Shown here in pieces: positions 39,139 through 52,659 of a DNA stretch of 64,000 nt. Made by a program: the position numbers and the translations under genes. Location: positions 23,323,729 to 23,387,728 of the forward strand of contig CM049314.1 in the NCBI GenBank assembly GCA_026874595.1, read 5' to 3'. Under the pieces are notes generated by a model. The model ran no database searches. It saw only the letters and a list, made by a program, of their open reading frames with translations, and was not told where the DNA came from. The DNA comes from Sipunculus nudus (lineage: Eukaryota > Annelida > Sipuncula > Golfingiida > Sipunculidae). Positions within the stretch are counted from its first letter, which is position 1; each line of letters opens with the position of its first letter.

Positions 39139-42100
39139 ACCACTGCTCACAGCCCAGCAAGAGGAAAATAAACTGAACTTATGACCCCTAACAGTTTCTA
39201 GGGCTAGAGGCACATGCAAGGTGATCACATTGTACCCATAAAGTGACAGCATGCCTTTTACCTGGCTGCACTGAATGAACTCTTGACCTATATCAGCCCA
39301 CACTGAATGAACTCTTCACCCGTTGCTTAATCCGAAACAGCTGGCAGTCTGTCAACCTATTTTATATACAGACACAATCTTGGCTTATTGGTAAATCTGT
39401 TTACACATACTGAAAAACTTTTTATCAAAATATCTAGAATAATAAAGGATACAGTCCTATCACTGGTAAAGGTCAAATAATTCTTTTAAAAATCATTCAA
39501 GTAAACTTGAACAAAGGCCACCTAGGAATCATTCTTCTGCAATGTTACAGAAGTTATAATTGAAACAACATTTTTGTAGAAGATTATTGCAGTCCTCAGT
39601 TTGAAATAGGCTTAAAATGGCAATAAAACCAACTTAAGCTTTTCACGACTCTAACAATAATCAACTAACTCAATCTATTCTTATAAGATTGAAAGAACCA
39701 TGTCCTTGGATAATTCGTGTGAAAAATTGAACGATTCAACTTGACAGTTTCATATCATAAAACATTTTTAAGCTGAAAGAGGCTAATAGTATGAGGATTT
39801 TGCCTGTTAAAAACAGGTCAATGTATATGACGCCACAAAATCTGCTATTTCAAATATGAGTCATGTGACTAAAATTTGCACAATACTCGGTGGAGCTAAC
39901 TCCAGTCCTTTCTGGAATTGCTATGTCAGTAAGCTAAATTGGCTAAATGACAACGTTCAAATTCACGTAACTCCACCAAAATTCACCAAACGCAAACCAT
40001 TTGCCCAAACTTGAAAGGGCATGCCGCTGAGTTCATTTCTGTAGAATATTGAAGAATTTGGCTAGACCGTTTCGGAGAAGAAGATTTATATTTTTCCGGC
40101 TTTTCAAGCTCTTATAAAAAATCTAAGTAAATGCAGATTACAAAAAAATTAAGCTTAATCCCATATTTATAAGTGACAGATTATTGTATAAAATTTGGGG
40201 ATGTTAACTCCTGCTATTCCTGAAAACAAATATGAGTTAATGTAAAGATGACCGATGACCCCCTCACAAAAATGGTCAATGCTGTAGGCGCCACTAATGC
40301 CTGAATTTCATATGATTCATGTGACCAACATTTGCATAAAATGTGGTGATGATAGCTCCGGCGGTTTCTGAGATTGTCATTTAGTATACTTTTTTGGACA
40401 GATGATTAAGTTCAACTTCCTGTAACTCGGCCAAAATTTATTGAACTTGAACCATTTGAACAAACTTGAAAGTAATGGTACAAGAGGTTATTTCTATGAA
40501 TTATTGAACAATTTGGCTGGACCTTTTTGAAGAAAAAGATTTTAAAGTTTTTTTTTCGCTTTCTCTATAAAATATAAGAAGGTGCAATTAGCAAAAAATC
40601 CGCTTGAAAAGTGACCCTGTAAAGAAAATGACCATTTATTACAGGAAAGATAACAATTTGAGCTAGCCCTAGAAATATGAGCCATGCTATGACATCGCAC
40701 GACTGCACCGTCAAAGATTTGACGTCAGGTGATGATGTCATACTTACCTCACTAACTAAACACGTGTCCACGTCAGTGTCTCGACAAAGATTTTACTGCT
40801 ACGCTATTCTAATATCAAATATCTGCTCTCCTCGTTCTGTATAACTATTAAATTACTGCGATTGTTTATACGAGAATCATAAATAACTGTGCAGACAAAC
40901 AGCGATAGAAACATTAATTAACATAACAGAATCGATATATAGCCTATATGATAAATAACATGAACGATTGTTTGATCGAGATAACAAAATACAGGCCTTG
41001 GCCTTCACCAGAAAAGTGTTCGCCTGAAGTGAACCAAAAGTTCGCCTTTAAATATGACACCGAAGTGAGAACATGGGTGCGGTTCGGCTATTATGACATT
41101 ACAGTATCATACAATATTATAAATGAATATTATATCATAAGAGTCACGCACAAGAGCCAACTCTCGGCGCAACAGCAACATATATACGTACCCTTGAAAG
41201 TACCACAAAGGCAATCAAGTTAAAGGTTTAATACTGAGAGCTATGTACAACATTTAAATTACATAATAATACTAATAGGGGTGCATAATATTTTACAACG
41301 TGGGGAAATTTGAAACTCTAACCCCCTGAATGAATGGAACTGCATATAATACTGCATTTGTAAAAAAATCCGAATTTTCTTACCAGTGTAAGCCCCTGTT
41401 CATCCCCCTAGGACGTTTGCATAAATATAAAAAATACCCTTGTTTCATTTTTTTTTTCATATATTCTTCAACTCCTTTATTAACTGGGCTTCAAAACAGA
41501 TTAAAGTTGTGTAAATATACTGACATGATCATCTTAACTGGTACTGACGTATTGTTACCATACTGTATTGATAGCATTATCGACGGCCTTAGCGTTGCTT
41601 AAAAATGAGATACAAAGAGGAAATGAAGCAAATAAGGCCATATAGTCATGTGCCATATTGATATAATCAAAACATATACTGAAAGACTGCTATATAAAAA
41701 TGTTCAGCAAACTTTTGTTAAATATATGTTAAATATGTGAAGACGTAAGTGCTGACAGAAAAAAGTATCAAGTAGTATAGGCGTAACAAACTGGCCTACA
41801 ATGCACCATGGCACGTTATGTACAGTGCACTATCAGACAGTCTGCCGTGGTGCTAACACGTCGACTGCTATTGCATATAATGTTTGTTGCAATGACATGT
41901 AATTTACAATGTAATAACTTTTATTATTTGGTATAATAAACAAGCGCGTGCAGTGTACCTTATGTATAAGTCATAACACGAAGTCTCAGGGTAACAAAAC
42001 GTAATCAAGAGTGTAAAAATATATACACAGTGTAAAAATGAATAGTACGGTGTATTGACACGTGAATTATAACACAGTGTCATATATGTACAATGTTAAT

Positions 42101-42181
42101 AAACGTGATGTACAATTTGGCAACGTGCAAGATACAGCAGTGACACGTCATATACCGTGAAATAAAAAGTTCTTCAATGTA

Positions 42182-43016
42182 CAGTCCAACGCCTGCTAAC
42201 GGCCACGCCTCAATAACGGTCAATACGTCTATAACGGTCAGATTTTCCGGTCCCGAATTTTCGACCGTTATATTTCATAATCATTTTGTTGTCAATTACA
42301 GTTACTCCTCTATTCCGTATTACGGCCAGGTTTCTCGGTCCCGCAGGCCGGTAAACGCCTCAATTACGGTCAGGGGCAGTGACTCCGTGATATAGGCTCA
42401 ACAAATCTAGCGGCAACTTCTGACCTCAATATCATTACACAAGTGTCCGCTCTCACATATTCCTATCTGTGCCTGGATAAGGTAACCACTCGACCGTGGC
42501 TTCATGAGTTGTTTGACACGTAGCCGGCGTCGTACCACCCAACTCAGCCTCTTTAGTATGCACAATAGTATAAGGCGTGTGTCCCCACCTGCGTGAACGT
42601 TTGGGAATCCGTCGTGCGAGCCGGATCTTAATCAGGGGGTTTGTCATTTAACCAATGAAAACCAGCGGGTCCCGATGGATATGTCATCAGAAAAACGTTA
42701 GGCAAACTGTGGATCCTAAAACTCTGTTTAATATCCTTGTGAACACGTACATCAAGCGAAAACAGTGCATACATGAATAATTATGAATGCAAAATAAACA
42801 TTGTTACATGTATAAAATGGTTCGCATACATTGTCCAAATCACTTTGACCATTATGGCGACCAAATAAAAGACAATAAATAAATATTATTTTTTCTTTTT
42901 ATTGATAACAGTAATCATACTAATACTCTGTATATACGTTTATTTTGTTGATTTTAATAAAGATTTGGACTTGGTTTCGTGTTACATTTTAAACCCCTTC
43001 TTCTGGTCAAGTCCTA
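42182..43016. mobile_element. pogo/Tigger-like element, 3' truncated (unit D)
   Basis: Same truncated form as in unit A, with the A-type tail. Confidence 0.65.
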
Positions 43017-43297
43017 ACGGGAAGACTGTGCCCAAAGGTTAGTTTCACTCACAAAACGAGTGCGCTTTTCGGGGGTTCCCCGCTACTATGACGCAACAAT
43101 TTGGATGAAACATACCAAGGACTGGAACTTTGCAGATGTACATATAGTTATAGTTAAGCAAGCATTAAAATGGAGGCATATACCTACACCAACAAAATTT
43201 ACATTGACAACAATATATAAAAAAAGACTCTCTATGCACCCTTTGGTATCCCTTCCCCCGGCGTTCATCACATAGCCACATTCAACACTGCTCGGCC

Positions 43298-43300
<3 letters not shown>

Positions 43301-43347
<47 letters not shown>
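43301..43347. repeat. (TA)n microsatellite, unit E, 47 bp
   Basis: Uninterrupted alternating AT, close to the length in D. Confidence 0.97.
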
Positions 43348-43349
<2 letters not shown>

Positions 43350-45429
43350 TGACTTCACTTTTCTGATATCCTCCGTCCGCCCCAGGTCTGTGCTTCACGT
43401 GGCACTGAGATACAATTAGGAAGTCCTTTTATGCGGTGATTTCTTCCTCATCGAGTTATGACAAATCGCTTATCAGATTCCTCTGCAGAAATTATTCACA
43501 TGATATATCGACATGCGGAAACATAATATTAGTCATAGGCCATGTGGTTTGGTGCACACAAAATCTGAGAACAATATGGGCGGATGTATTCCACAACTGA
43601 AAGTTCCCGGCCTGAGTGACGGCCTCCTTACTCATTGAGAGAGGATGGCTCCATATAGCCGTATTACCACACTTGGCACGGATGCGAACACATTAGTTAA
43701 TTTTCAAGGAACGCTGCTTCGCTTCAGATATATTTCTTACTTACATGTCTAATTCAATAATTGATAAATTTTACGCATGCGCAATAAATGTAACGTGAAT
43801 GCAATTGAAAGTTATCATGCACACGCACTTTACAGTATAACAACACGTTGATTTAGGAAAATAATGCTAAATATATATGAATAGCTAGTGATGTAAAAAC
43901 ACTCAATGTTAATCTTAACGAGGTCCTATCGGAGACATCAAACCTCCGCCAGAATGATCCATGTGAAACTATACTGTGTAAGTCTGCACACCTGTCACGA
44001 CTAAACAACCTCATCCCAGGTCACCTCCAGTACAAAGCCAACCGGTGATATCGATCAGTTGTTCTAATATAATGAAACAATAATAATAACAATGAAAGGA
44101 TTATTCGAATTATATTCTAATGGTTTTCCGGCTTACCACCAACATTTAATGGACTATTTTTGTGTACATTCCTTACCCTCGACAATATTTTAACAAAATT
44201 AGTTCAGAACATTTTGTGTACACTTGTTGACAGACAAACAAAGGGTAAAGTATAATACCTCCCGCCCGTCTGTCAGAGACATTGTAACATGTATGAACAG
44301 TGCATCAACCCGCTATGTATTGTGTAATAAAGCGAAAAATTTGGTGTAATGAAATGCAAAGTACAAAATTATATGTACAATATGAAGCAATTTACAGTGT
44401 AATATTAAGAAGGCTATGGTATAATGAAATGTACAGGTTAATAGCAAGTAATTTAGATGTCAGTAACACGCAATACACAGTGATATAACATGTAATGTAC
44501 AATGTACTAACACTTAATGTACAGTGTAATGAAATGTACACCATGCTAATATATACGATGTACAATCACTATGACACGTAATGTACAATTCAATATCAGA
44601 CAGTTTACCGAGGTAAAGTTTAAAGTGCAATAACATTAAACCATGTAACAACATGCAATATGGGGTATACTTAAATAAGCACTTAGTGTAGTGTTCATTA
44701 TTTATAGTTTACAGAAAAGAACGCACAGTGAAATAACACGTAAACTAGATTGTGATGTCATGCAGTCTGCAGTCTAAAGAAATGTAATGTGTAATTGCAC
44801 GCAGTCTACAGTGTAATAACACGTTGAATACGGTGTTAAAATGTGGTGCACATCCACGTGATGTACAATGTAGTGACGAGAAAGATACAGCAGTGAAACG
44901 AAATATACGATGCAATAACACGTTGTATAATGTCATGACACCGATGTTAATGTTATAGCACGTAACGCATAATGTTATAACCCTTACAATGTAATGAAGC
45001 CTGTTGAACAGTGTTAGCAACGAAACAAAAAATTTACTAAGTCTCATAATGATTATCAAGCTTTCATAACCCCTATATTTTACACAGGCTGATAAAATAT
45101 GTGATAAAAAGTAATTCTAATTGACATTCCATAAATATACAGAGAGCGAAATAAGATTTTGATTGAATTAATATATATTTTTTGCATCACAACTGTAAAT
45201 CATGTTCAGTGACTCGATATATGTAACGTTCGATAGAGCCAAAACATTATGTTTCCTCTTTTAAGTACTTAGGACATGCATGCACATATATATTTATCTA
45301 ACACACGGATAATTGGATGATTTTCAGTTTTTTTCTGTGAATACCCTTTCAACGAAGTGTAACGTAAAATCGCTTCTTTATAATATTAACAGAGATAGAT
45401 CAAAGTAAAATCAGGTGTCATCTAAAGAA

Positions 45430-46507
45430 TCACGAATTCTCGCCAAATTGCTTTCCTTTGAGTGCGCTGCGCAAGCGCGGCCAAAACGAAGTCACGTGAC
45501 CTTCGGAACAATCCCTTGGCCACTCAATATACGTCTGTCTTCGGAGAATATTCACCAGCGTGCGCGGCATGTCAGACACAGGAACATCTTCCAACAGGAC
45601 CAGAACTAGTTTGTCGACGCCGCGTTCTATTAAATGGAGCCGCGCCATGTGCATTTCGAATTTACACCACCCGCTGCTCATGAAGCCTCGTGACAGGACA
45701 AGTAAGGTCTTACGACTGTTGGAAATACTTTTGACAATATTTTCTTCAATGGCAATCCCAGGTACGAAGTCTCTTTGGTGAATACAGAGGCGCATTGGAT
45801 TCTCACATTCTTCAATGTTCGGCAGAAGTTCATCGCATACCCAGTCAATATCATTTTCACAGTGAGCAACAAAAGCATCGTACACGAAACTGCCCTGATC
45901 CTCCGAAAGCTCCTCGTACAGGGCCCGCCTGATTCTAAACTGGAGGAAGGCGTACTTAATATCCCATCTGAATCGGTATATAAACACGGAAATACAAAGC
46001 AAAACGGCCAGCAAACCAGAAAAACTTAATGTCGCGTAAAGCCACCCGATATCGAAACATTTTCTTTCCAAGTACGGCAGAATGTAGCTTTTTAACTGTG
46101 TCATGTTCACTCTGTTTCCGTCAATATAACAATGCGTATCATGAAGTGCATGGAAATACTTACTCCTGTCGTGTAACCATCGCAAGAAATTGAGGGACTC
46201 GCACGAGCATTCCAAAGGATTCCCGTCCAAACGAACCACAAATCTACGCTGTTTACTTCTTTCAAAAACTCTGTCAAAAGTCTTCATTGCGTTTACCCCG
46301 AGGTATCGCAGTTTGTTTTTTGATATATCAACCATGTCTAGTATATTCAGATTATCTAGATTTAAACTAAAATTTAACATGTTATTGTTAACTAGGCGTA
46401 ATCTCAACCTTCTGGGCACTCACTCTACATGCCGATGAACTCGAAGAGTGACCCGTAGTAAACGTCAAGGCCACTAGAAGCAGATTACCAAGGTGCAAAA
46501 TTTCCAT
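45430..46507 (-). pseudogene. Toll-like receptor copy E, internal 779-bp deletion
   Basis: The normal ATG (46505-46507) and signal peptide are followed, after residue 34, by a jump to the LRR sequence around residue 294. The 779 missing bases are not a multiple of three, so the frame shifts and translation stops after 39 codons. The join at about 46405 shares the two bases tc with both original sides. Downstream, the last LRRs, LRRCT, transmembrane helix and TIR stay open and unchanged, but without a natural start or signal peptide. Best called a pseudogene; an internal Met (near residue 303) could in theory start a short TM-TIR protein. Predicted 5'UTR intron 46527-47127 is still present. 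Confidence 0.92.
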
Positions 46508-48680
46508 GGCAGCTGTCCTCAACACACTGCATATGCTTATTAAAAAAAAAGACAATTCTTTCAGTATAAGAAATGTGAGTAATTATGTACATATATCTAA
46601 AGTACAGATAAGTATGATTGTTTCAAGATAAATATCGGTTAGTTGACAATTTGAGTAATTAATGTCCAGCAATATAGGAAAAAATGAGACATCGATTTGA
46701 AAATTATCAAATGATATTATTTTGCATTCTGATTTTGTTATGTTAAAGTCAGCCAATACATGTTCTTTTCGTGCCTAGCTGGCATATCTTTTAAATTACA
46801 AACCTCTTTTAAACAACCGAAAAATCATCGGTTTGATGGCATACCCATTTCATTGCAAAGAATTCTGGCCAGACAGCTGACTTATCGGCAAGGGAATATG
46901 ACATGTCGAGGAATTTGAAAATACTTGGTACACGATAGAAGTATACAGTTTACATAAAAGACCAACCGGTTCTAATAAAATTCCCTCAGCAAAATACAAG
47001 ACAAAAGCAGTCTGTTCAAAATGACTATTTATGGGCGAGGTTGAACCGACGGTTTTATTTGCCGGTAGGGTAAATGCGCATAAAGAAATAAAGTATGTCT
47101 CTATACTGAAAGTATATTGATTCTTACCGACGGGGGTGTGTCAGCGAAACAGGACTCGCTCGACGTATCAAGACACGTTTGTTGCACTGTTAGACATCGT
47201 CAGTGACGGCTGAGCCTGAAAATAGTTCTGTCTCATGCACAGGAGAAATCCTTTTATGAGTCACACACAGGCCCAGTCACAGAGTAAAACATGAGACATC
47301 AGCTGATTTGTTTATGTTTCAGGATCAAATTCCGCATAAATATCTTGCGCGTCAGGTAAGAGCTTTCCCGACCTCCGCCACATAGGTCCCACCTCAGTTA
47401 GCACCAGAAATAACTAACTGGCGTAAAAGTAAGGGCATGTTTGAAGAGCCATTGACACCCCTTAGCTATTGGTGCACGATATTATAGCAAAATAAATCTA
47501 ATCCTCGTGTGATATAACCAAAGGTCTTCAAGTGCATTGCATGTCTTAGTGGTACACCGGTGATCACTGGAAGGCTAATAAAGGCCAATACACGGGGAAA
47601 AAGGACAAACGCTTTCTGTGTGCATCATTGTTTTGTTTAGATGCTTAGATATATGCATGGTAAAGCCGGATACGGTTTCATAGGTTGTTGTGCCAAGCCG
47701 CGGTCTTGTAATCATGATACATGGAAGGGTGCCCGAAAGGTCATACATGTAGTACGTGTGTTTATTATCAACATAACTACAGTAGTATTCAGAGTCCGAT
47801 CACGGCCAATTCCATCTTTGGTCATACCCCGTGTTTCCCTGGTTTTGTATATAGGGATTGCAATGACGTAACTAAATGTACTTCAATACCTAAGAGGTCA
47901 GGGGCGGTTTTAAAACTTTTAATATTCCTTATACGATTTACATGAAATATCACATTTAGAAGTTACTGTCAAATATGAATAACTATGATATTAAAACTTT
48001 AATGACAGCCTATGAATCATATGAAGTTTATACTTCTTTAATTGTTCGATCATTAATGTGTTGTATGCCATGTATGCAATCTACCTCAGTACTATACTGC
48101 ATTATTTAAACAAGGCCTACAGGCCTCATGCGAACCTGTGCAATAGGATATAGACAAGGTGTAATGCTTCAATGCTGGACCATTACTTTTCGAGCACATG
48201 AGTAACTTGTATATGAACAATGCAAGTACTAATTATTTTGAACAAGAAATAATTACACAAACATTACTGCTGCAATTCTGGCATGGGTGCATACAACACA
48301 AAAATGATTGTAGACGGTACCACTAGTCTTGTATACAACGAAGCTATCAGAGATATATACATATGCCCAATATCAGTCTGATATTTCAAAACCCTCCTGC
48401 GAAAAAGCAGGGACATACACAGTGCAAAAAGTAATGTAGGTGGCGTCACTAGTCTTGTACACGATAAAGCTATCCGAGATGAATTAAAAATGCCTAATTT
48501 CAGGCCGATGTATCGAATTTCTCTGTAGAAATAAGAAGGCATATACACTGTGCAAAAGTCATCGTAGGTGGCGACACCTGTCTTGTGAATGAGAAATCCA
48601 TCAAAGATACATAGACAGGTCAAAATATCAGGCGAATATATCAGGTGTTTTCGCTTTTCTCCATTAAAATGTTAGTTAAT

Positions 48681-48684
48681 GCAG
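48681..48684. other. 1-kb deletion junction, unit E
   Basis: Single gcag, identical to the unit B junction at 16391-16394, although C and D between them keep the segment. Confidence 0.9.
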
Positions 48685-51600
48685 ACCACTGCTCACAGCC
48701 CAGCAAGAGGAAAATAAACTGAACTTATGACCCCTAACAGTTTCTAGGGCTAGAGGCACATGCAAGGTGATCACATTGTACCCATAAAGTGACAGCATGC
48801 CTTTTACCTGGCTGCACTGAATGAACTCTTGACCTATATCAGCCCACACTGAATGAACTCTTCACCCGTTGCTTAATCCGAAACAGCTGGCAGTCTGTCA
48901 ACCTATTTTATATACAGACACAATCTTGGCTTATTGGTAAATCTGTTTACACATACTGAAAAACTTTTTATCAAAATATCTAGAATAATAAAGGATACAG
49001 TCCTATCACTGGTAAAGGTCAAATAATTCTTTTAAAAATCATTCAAGTAAACTTGAACAAAGGCCACCTAGGAATCATTCTTCTGCAATGTTACAGAAGT
49101 TATAATTGAAACAACATTTTTGTAGAAGATTATTGCAGTCCTCAGTTTGAAATAGGCTTAAAATGGCAATAAAACCAACTTAAGCTTTTCACGACTCTAA
49201 CAATAATCAACTAACTCAATCTATTCTTATAAGATTGAAAGAACCATGTCCTTGGATAATTCGTGTGAAAAATTGAACGATTCAACTTGACAGTTTCATA
49301 TCATAAAACATTTTTAAGCTGAAAGAGGCTAATAGTATGAGGATTTTGCCTGTTAAAAACAGGTCAATGTATATGACGCCACAAAATCTGCTATTTCAAA
49401 TATGAGTCATGTGACTAAAATTTGCACAATACTTGGTGGAGCTAACTCCAGTCCTTTCTGGAATTGCTATGTCAGTAAGCTAAATTGGCTAAATGACAAC
49501 GTTCAAATTCACGTAACTCCACCAAAATTCACCAAACGCAAACCATTTGCCCAAACTTGAAAGGGCATGCCGCTGAGTTCATTTCTGTAGAATATTGAAG
49601 AATTTGGCTAGACCGTTTCGGAGAAGAAGATTTATATTTTTCCGGCTTTTCAAGCTCTTATAAAAAATCTAAGTAAATGCAGATTACAAAAAAATTAAGC
49701 TTAATCCCATATTTATAAGTGACAGATTATTGTAGAAAATTTGGGGATGTTAACTCCTGCTATTCCTGAAAACAAATATGAGTTAATGTAAAGATGACCG
49801 ATGACCCCCTCACAAAAATGGTCAATGCTGTAGGCGCCACTAATGCCTGAATTTCATATGATTCATGTGACCAACATTTGCATAAAATGTGGTGATGATA
49901 GCTCCGGCGGTTTCTGAGATTGTCATTTAGTATACTTTTTTGGACAGATGATTAAGTTCAACTTCCTGTAACTCGGCCAAAATTTATTGAACTTGAACCA
50001 TTTGAACAAACTTGAAAGTAATGGTACAAGAGGTTATTTCTATGAATTATTGAACAATTTGGCTGGACCTTTTTGAAGAAAAAGATTTTAAAGTTTTTTT
50101 TTTCGCTTTCTCTATAAAATATAAGAAGGTGCAATTAGCAAAAAATCCGCTTGAAAAGTGACCCTGTAAAGAAAATGACCATTTATTACAGGGAAGATAA
50201 CAATTTGAGCTAGCCCTAGAAATATGAGCCATGCTATGACATCGCACGACTGCACCGTCAAAGATTTGACGTCAGGTGATGATGTCATACTTACCTCACT
50301 AACTAAACACGTGTCCACGTCAGTGTCTCGACAAAGATTTTACTGCTACGCTATTCTAATATCAAATATCTGCTCTCCTCGTTCTGTATAACTATTAAAT
50401 TACTGCGATTGTTTATACGAGAATCATAAATAACTGTGCAGACAAACAGCGATAGAAACATTAATTAACATAACAGAATCGATATATAGCCTATATGATA
50501 AATAACATGAACGATTGTTTGATCGAGATAACAAAATACAGGCCTTGGCCTTCACCAGAAAAGTGTTCGCCTGAAGTGAACCAAAAGTTCGCCTTTAAAT
50601 ATGACACCGAAGTGAGAACATGGGTGCGGTTCGGCTATTATGACATTACAGTATCATACAATATTATAAATGAATATTATATCATAAGAGTCACGCACAA
50701 GAGCCAACTCTCGGCTCAACAGCAACATATATACGTACCCTTGAAAGTACCACAAAGGCAATCAAGTTAAAGGTTTAATACTGAGAGCTATGTACAACAT
50801 TTAAATTACATAATAATACTAATAGGGGTGCATAATATTTTACAACGTGGGGAAATTTGAAACTCTAACCCCCTGAATGAATGGAACTGCATATAATACT
50901 GCATTTGTAAAAAAATCCGAATTTTCTTACCAGTGTAAGCCCCTGTTCATCCCCCTAGGACGTTTGCATAAATATAAAAAATACCCTTGTTTCATTTTTT
51001 TTTTCATATATTCTTCAACTCCTTTATTAACTGGGCTTCAAAACAGATTAAAGTTGTGTAAATATACTGACATGATCATCTTAACTGGTACTGACGTATT
51101 GTTACCATACTGTATTGATAGCATTATCGACGGCCTTAGCGTTGCTTAAAAATGAGATACAAAGAGGAAATGAAGCAAATAAGGCCATATAGTCATGTGC
51201 CATATTGATATAATCAAAACATATACTGAAAGACTGCTATATAAAAATGTTCAGCAAACTTTTGTTAAATATATGTTAAATATGTGAAGACGTAAGTGCT
51301 GACAGAAAAAAGTATCAAGTAGTATAGGCGTAACAAACTGGCCTACAATGCACCATGGCACGTTATGTACAGTGCACTATCAGACAGTCTGCCGTGGTGC
51401 TAACATGTCGACTGCTATTGCATATAATGTTTGTTGCAATGACATGTAATTTACAATGTAATAACTTTTATTATTTGGTATAATAAACAAGCGCGTGCAG
51501 TGTACCTTATGTATAAGTCATAACACGAAGTCTCAGGGTAACAAAACGTTATCAAGAGTGTAAAAATATATACACAGTGTAAAAATGAATAGTACGGTGT

Positions 51601-51728
51601 ATTGACACGTGAATTATAACACAGTGTCATATATGTACAATGTTAATAAACGTGATGTACAATTTGGCAACGTGCAAGATACAGCAGTGACACGTCATAT
51701 ACCGTGAAATAAAAAGTTCTTCAATGTA

Positions 51729-52657
51729 CAGTCCAACGCCTGCTAACGGCCACGCCTCAATAACGGTCAATACGTCTATAACGGTCAGATTTTCCGGTCC
51801 CGAATTTTCGACCGTTATATTTCATAATCATTTTGTTGTCAATTACAGTTACTCCTCTATTCCGTATTACGGCCAGGTTTCTCGGTCCCGCAGGCCGGTA
51901 AACGCCTCAATTACGGTCAGGGGCAGTGACTCCGTGATATAGGCTCAACAAATCTAGCGGCAACTTCTGACCTCAATATCATTACACAAGTGTCCGCTCT
52001 CACATATTCCTATCTGTGCCTGGATAAGGTAACCACTCGACCGTGGCTTCATGAGTTGTTTGACACGTAGCCGGCGTCGTACCACCCAACTCAGCCTCTT
52101 TAGAATGCACAATAGTATAAGGCGTGTGTCCCCACCTGCGTGAACGTTTGGGAATCCGTCGTGCGAGCCGGATCTTAATCAGGGGGTTTGTCATTTAACC
52201 AATGAAAACCAGCGGGTCCCGATGGATATGTCATCAGAAAAACGTTAGGCAAACTGTGGATCCTAAAACTCTGTTTAATATCCTTGTGAACACGTACATC
52301 AAGCGAAAACAGTGCAAACATTGCACAATTTACTCATACATGAATAATTATGAATGCAAAATAAACATTGTTACATGTATAAAATGGTTCGCATACATTG
52401 TCCAAATCACTTTGACCATTATGGCGACCAAATAAAAGACAATAAATAAATATTATTTTTTTCTTTTTATTGATAACAGTAATCATACTAATACTCTGTA
52501 TATACGTTTATTTTGTTGATTTTAATAAAGATTTGGACTTGGTTTCGTGTAACATTTTAAACCCCTTCTTCTGGTCAAGTCCTATATAACGGCCACTCCT
52601 GTATTAAGGCCACTTTCATACAGTCCCGATGGTGACCGTAATACAGGCGTTCTACTG
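51729..52657. mobile_element. Complete pogo/Tigger-like non-autonomous element (929 bp)
   Basis: Bounded by TA duplications (51727-51728 and 52658-52659). The left end is CAGTCCAACGCCTG and the right end, read in reverse, is CAGTAGAACGCCTG; both continue into ACGG(C/T)CAC, giving terminal inverted repeats of about 27 bases. TA target and CAGT ends fit the Tc1/mariner pogo-Tigger group. No transposase frame is recognisable. This is the only complete copy in the window: A-D lose the last 73 bases because the array junction lies inside it. Confidence 0.75.
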
Positions 52658-52659
52658 TA

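Larger units (their letters stand above)
31664..43016. repeat. Tandem array unit D (11353 bp)
   Basis: Complete unit with intact TLR, the 1019-bp segment (38120-39138), a 49-bp (TA)n tract and the A-type tail (tttggactt). A private change at 36761-36770 replaces ccgc of the other units with attatatatt. The remaining non-coding layout is as in unit A. Confidence 0.95.
43017..52584. repeat. Tandem array unit E, last unit (9568 bp)
   Basis: The final unit is short because it carries both a 779-bp deletion in the TLR and the 1-kb deletion shared with B (single gcag at 48681-48684). At 52585 the sequence does not re-enter a unit start but continues to the natural 3' end of the Tigger-like element, marking the right edge of the array. 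Near 52314 it keeps about 21 bases (from aacattgcac) that A-D lack, and it has A-type bases at other marker sites. Confidence 0.95.
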
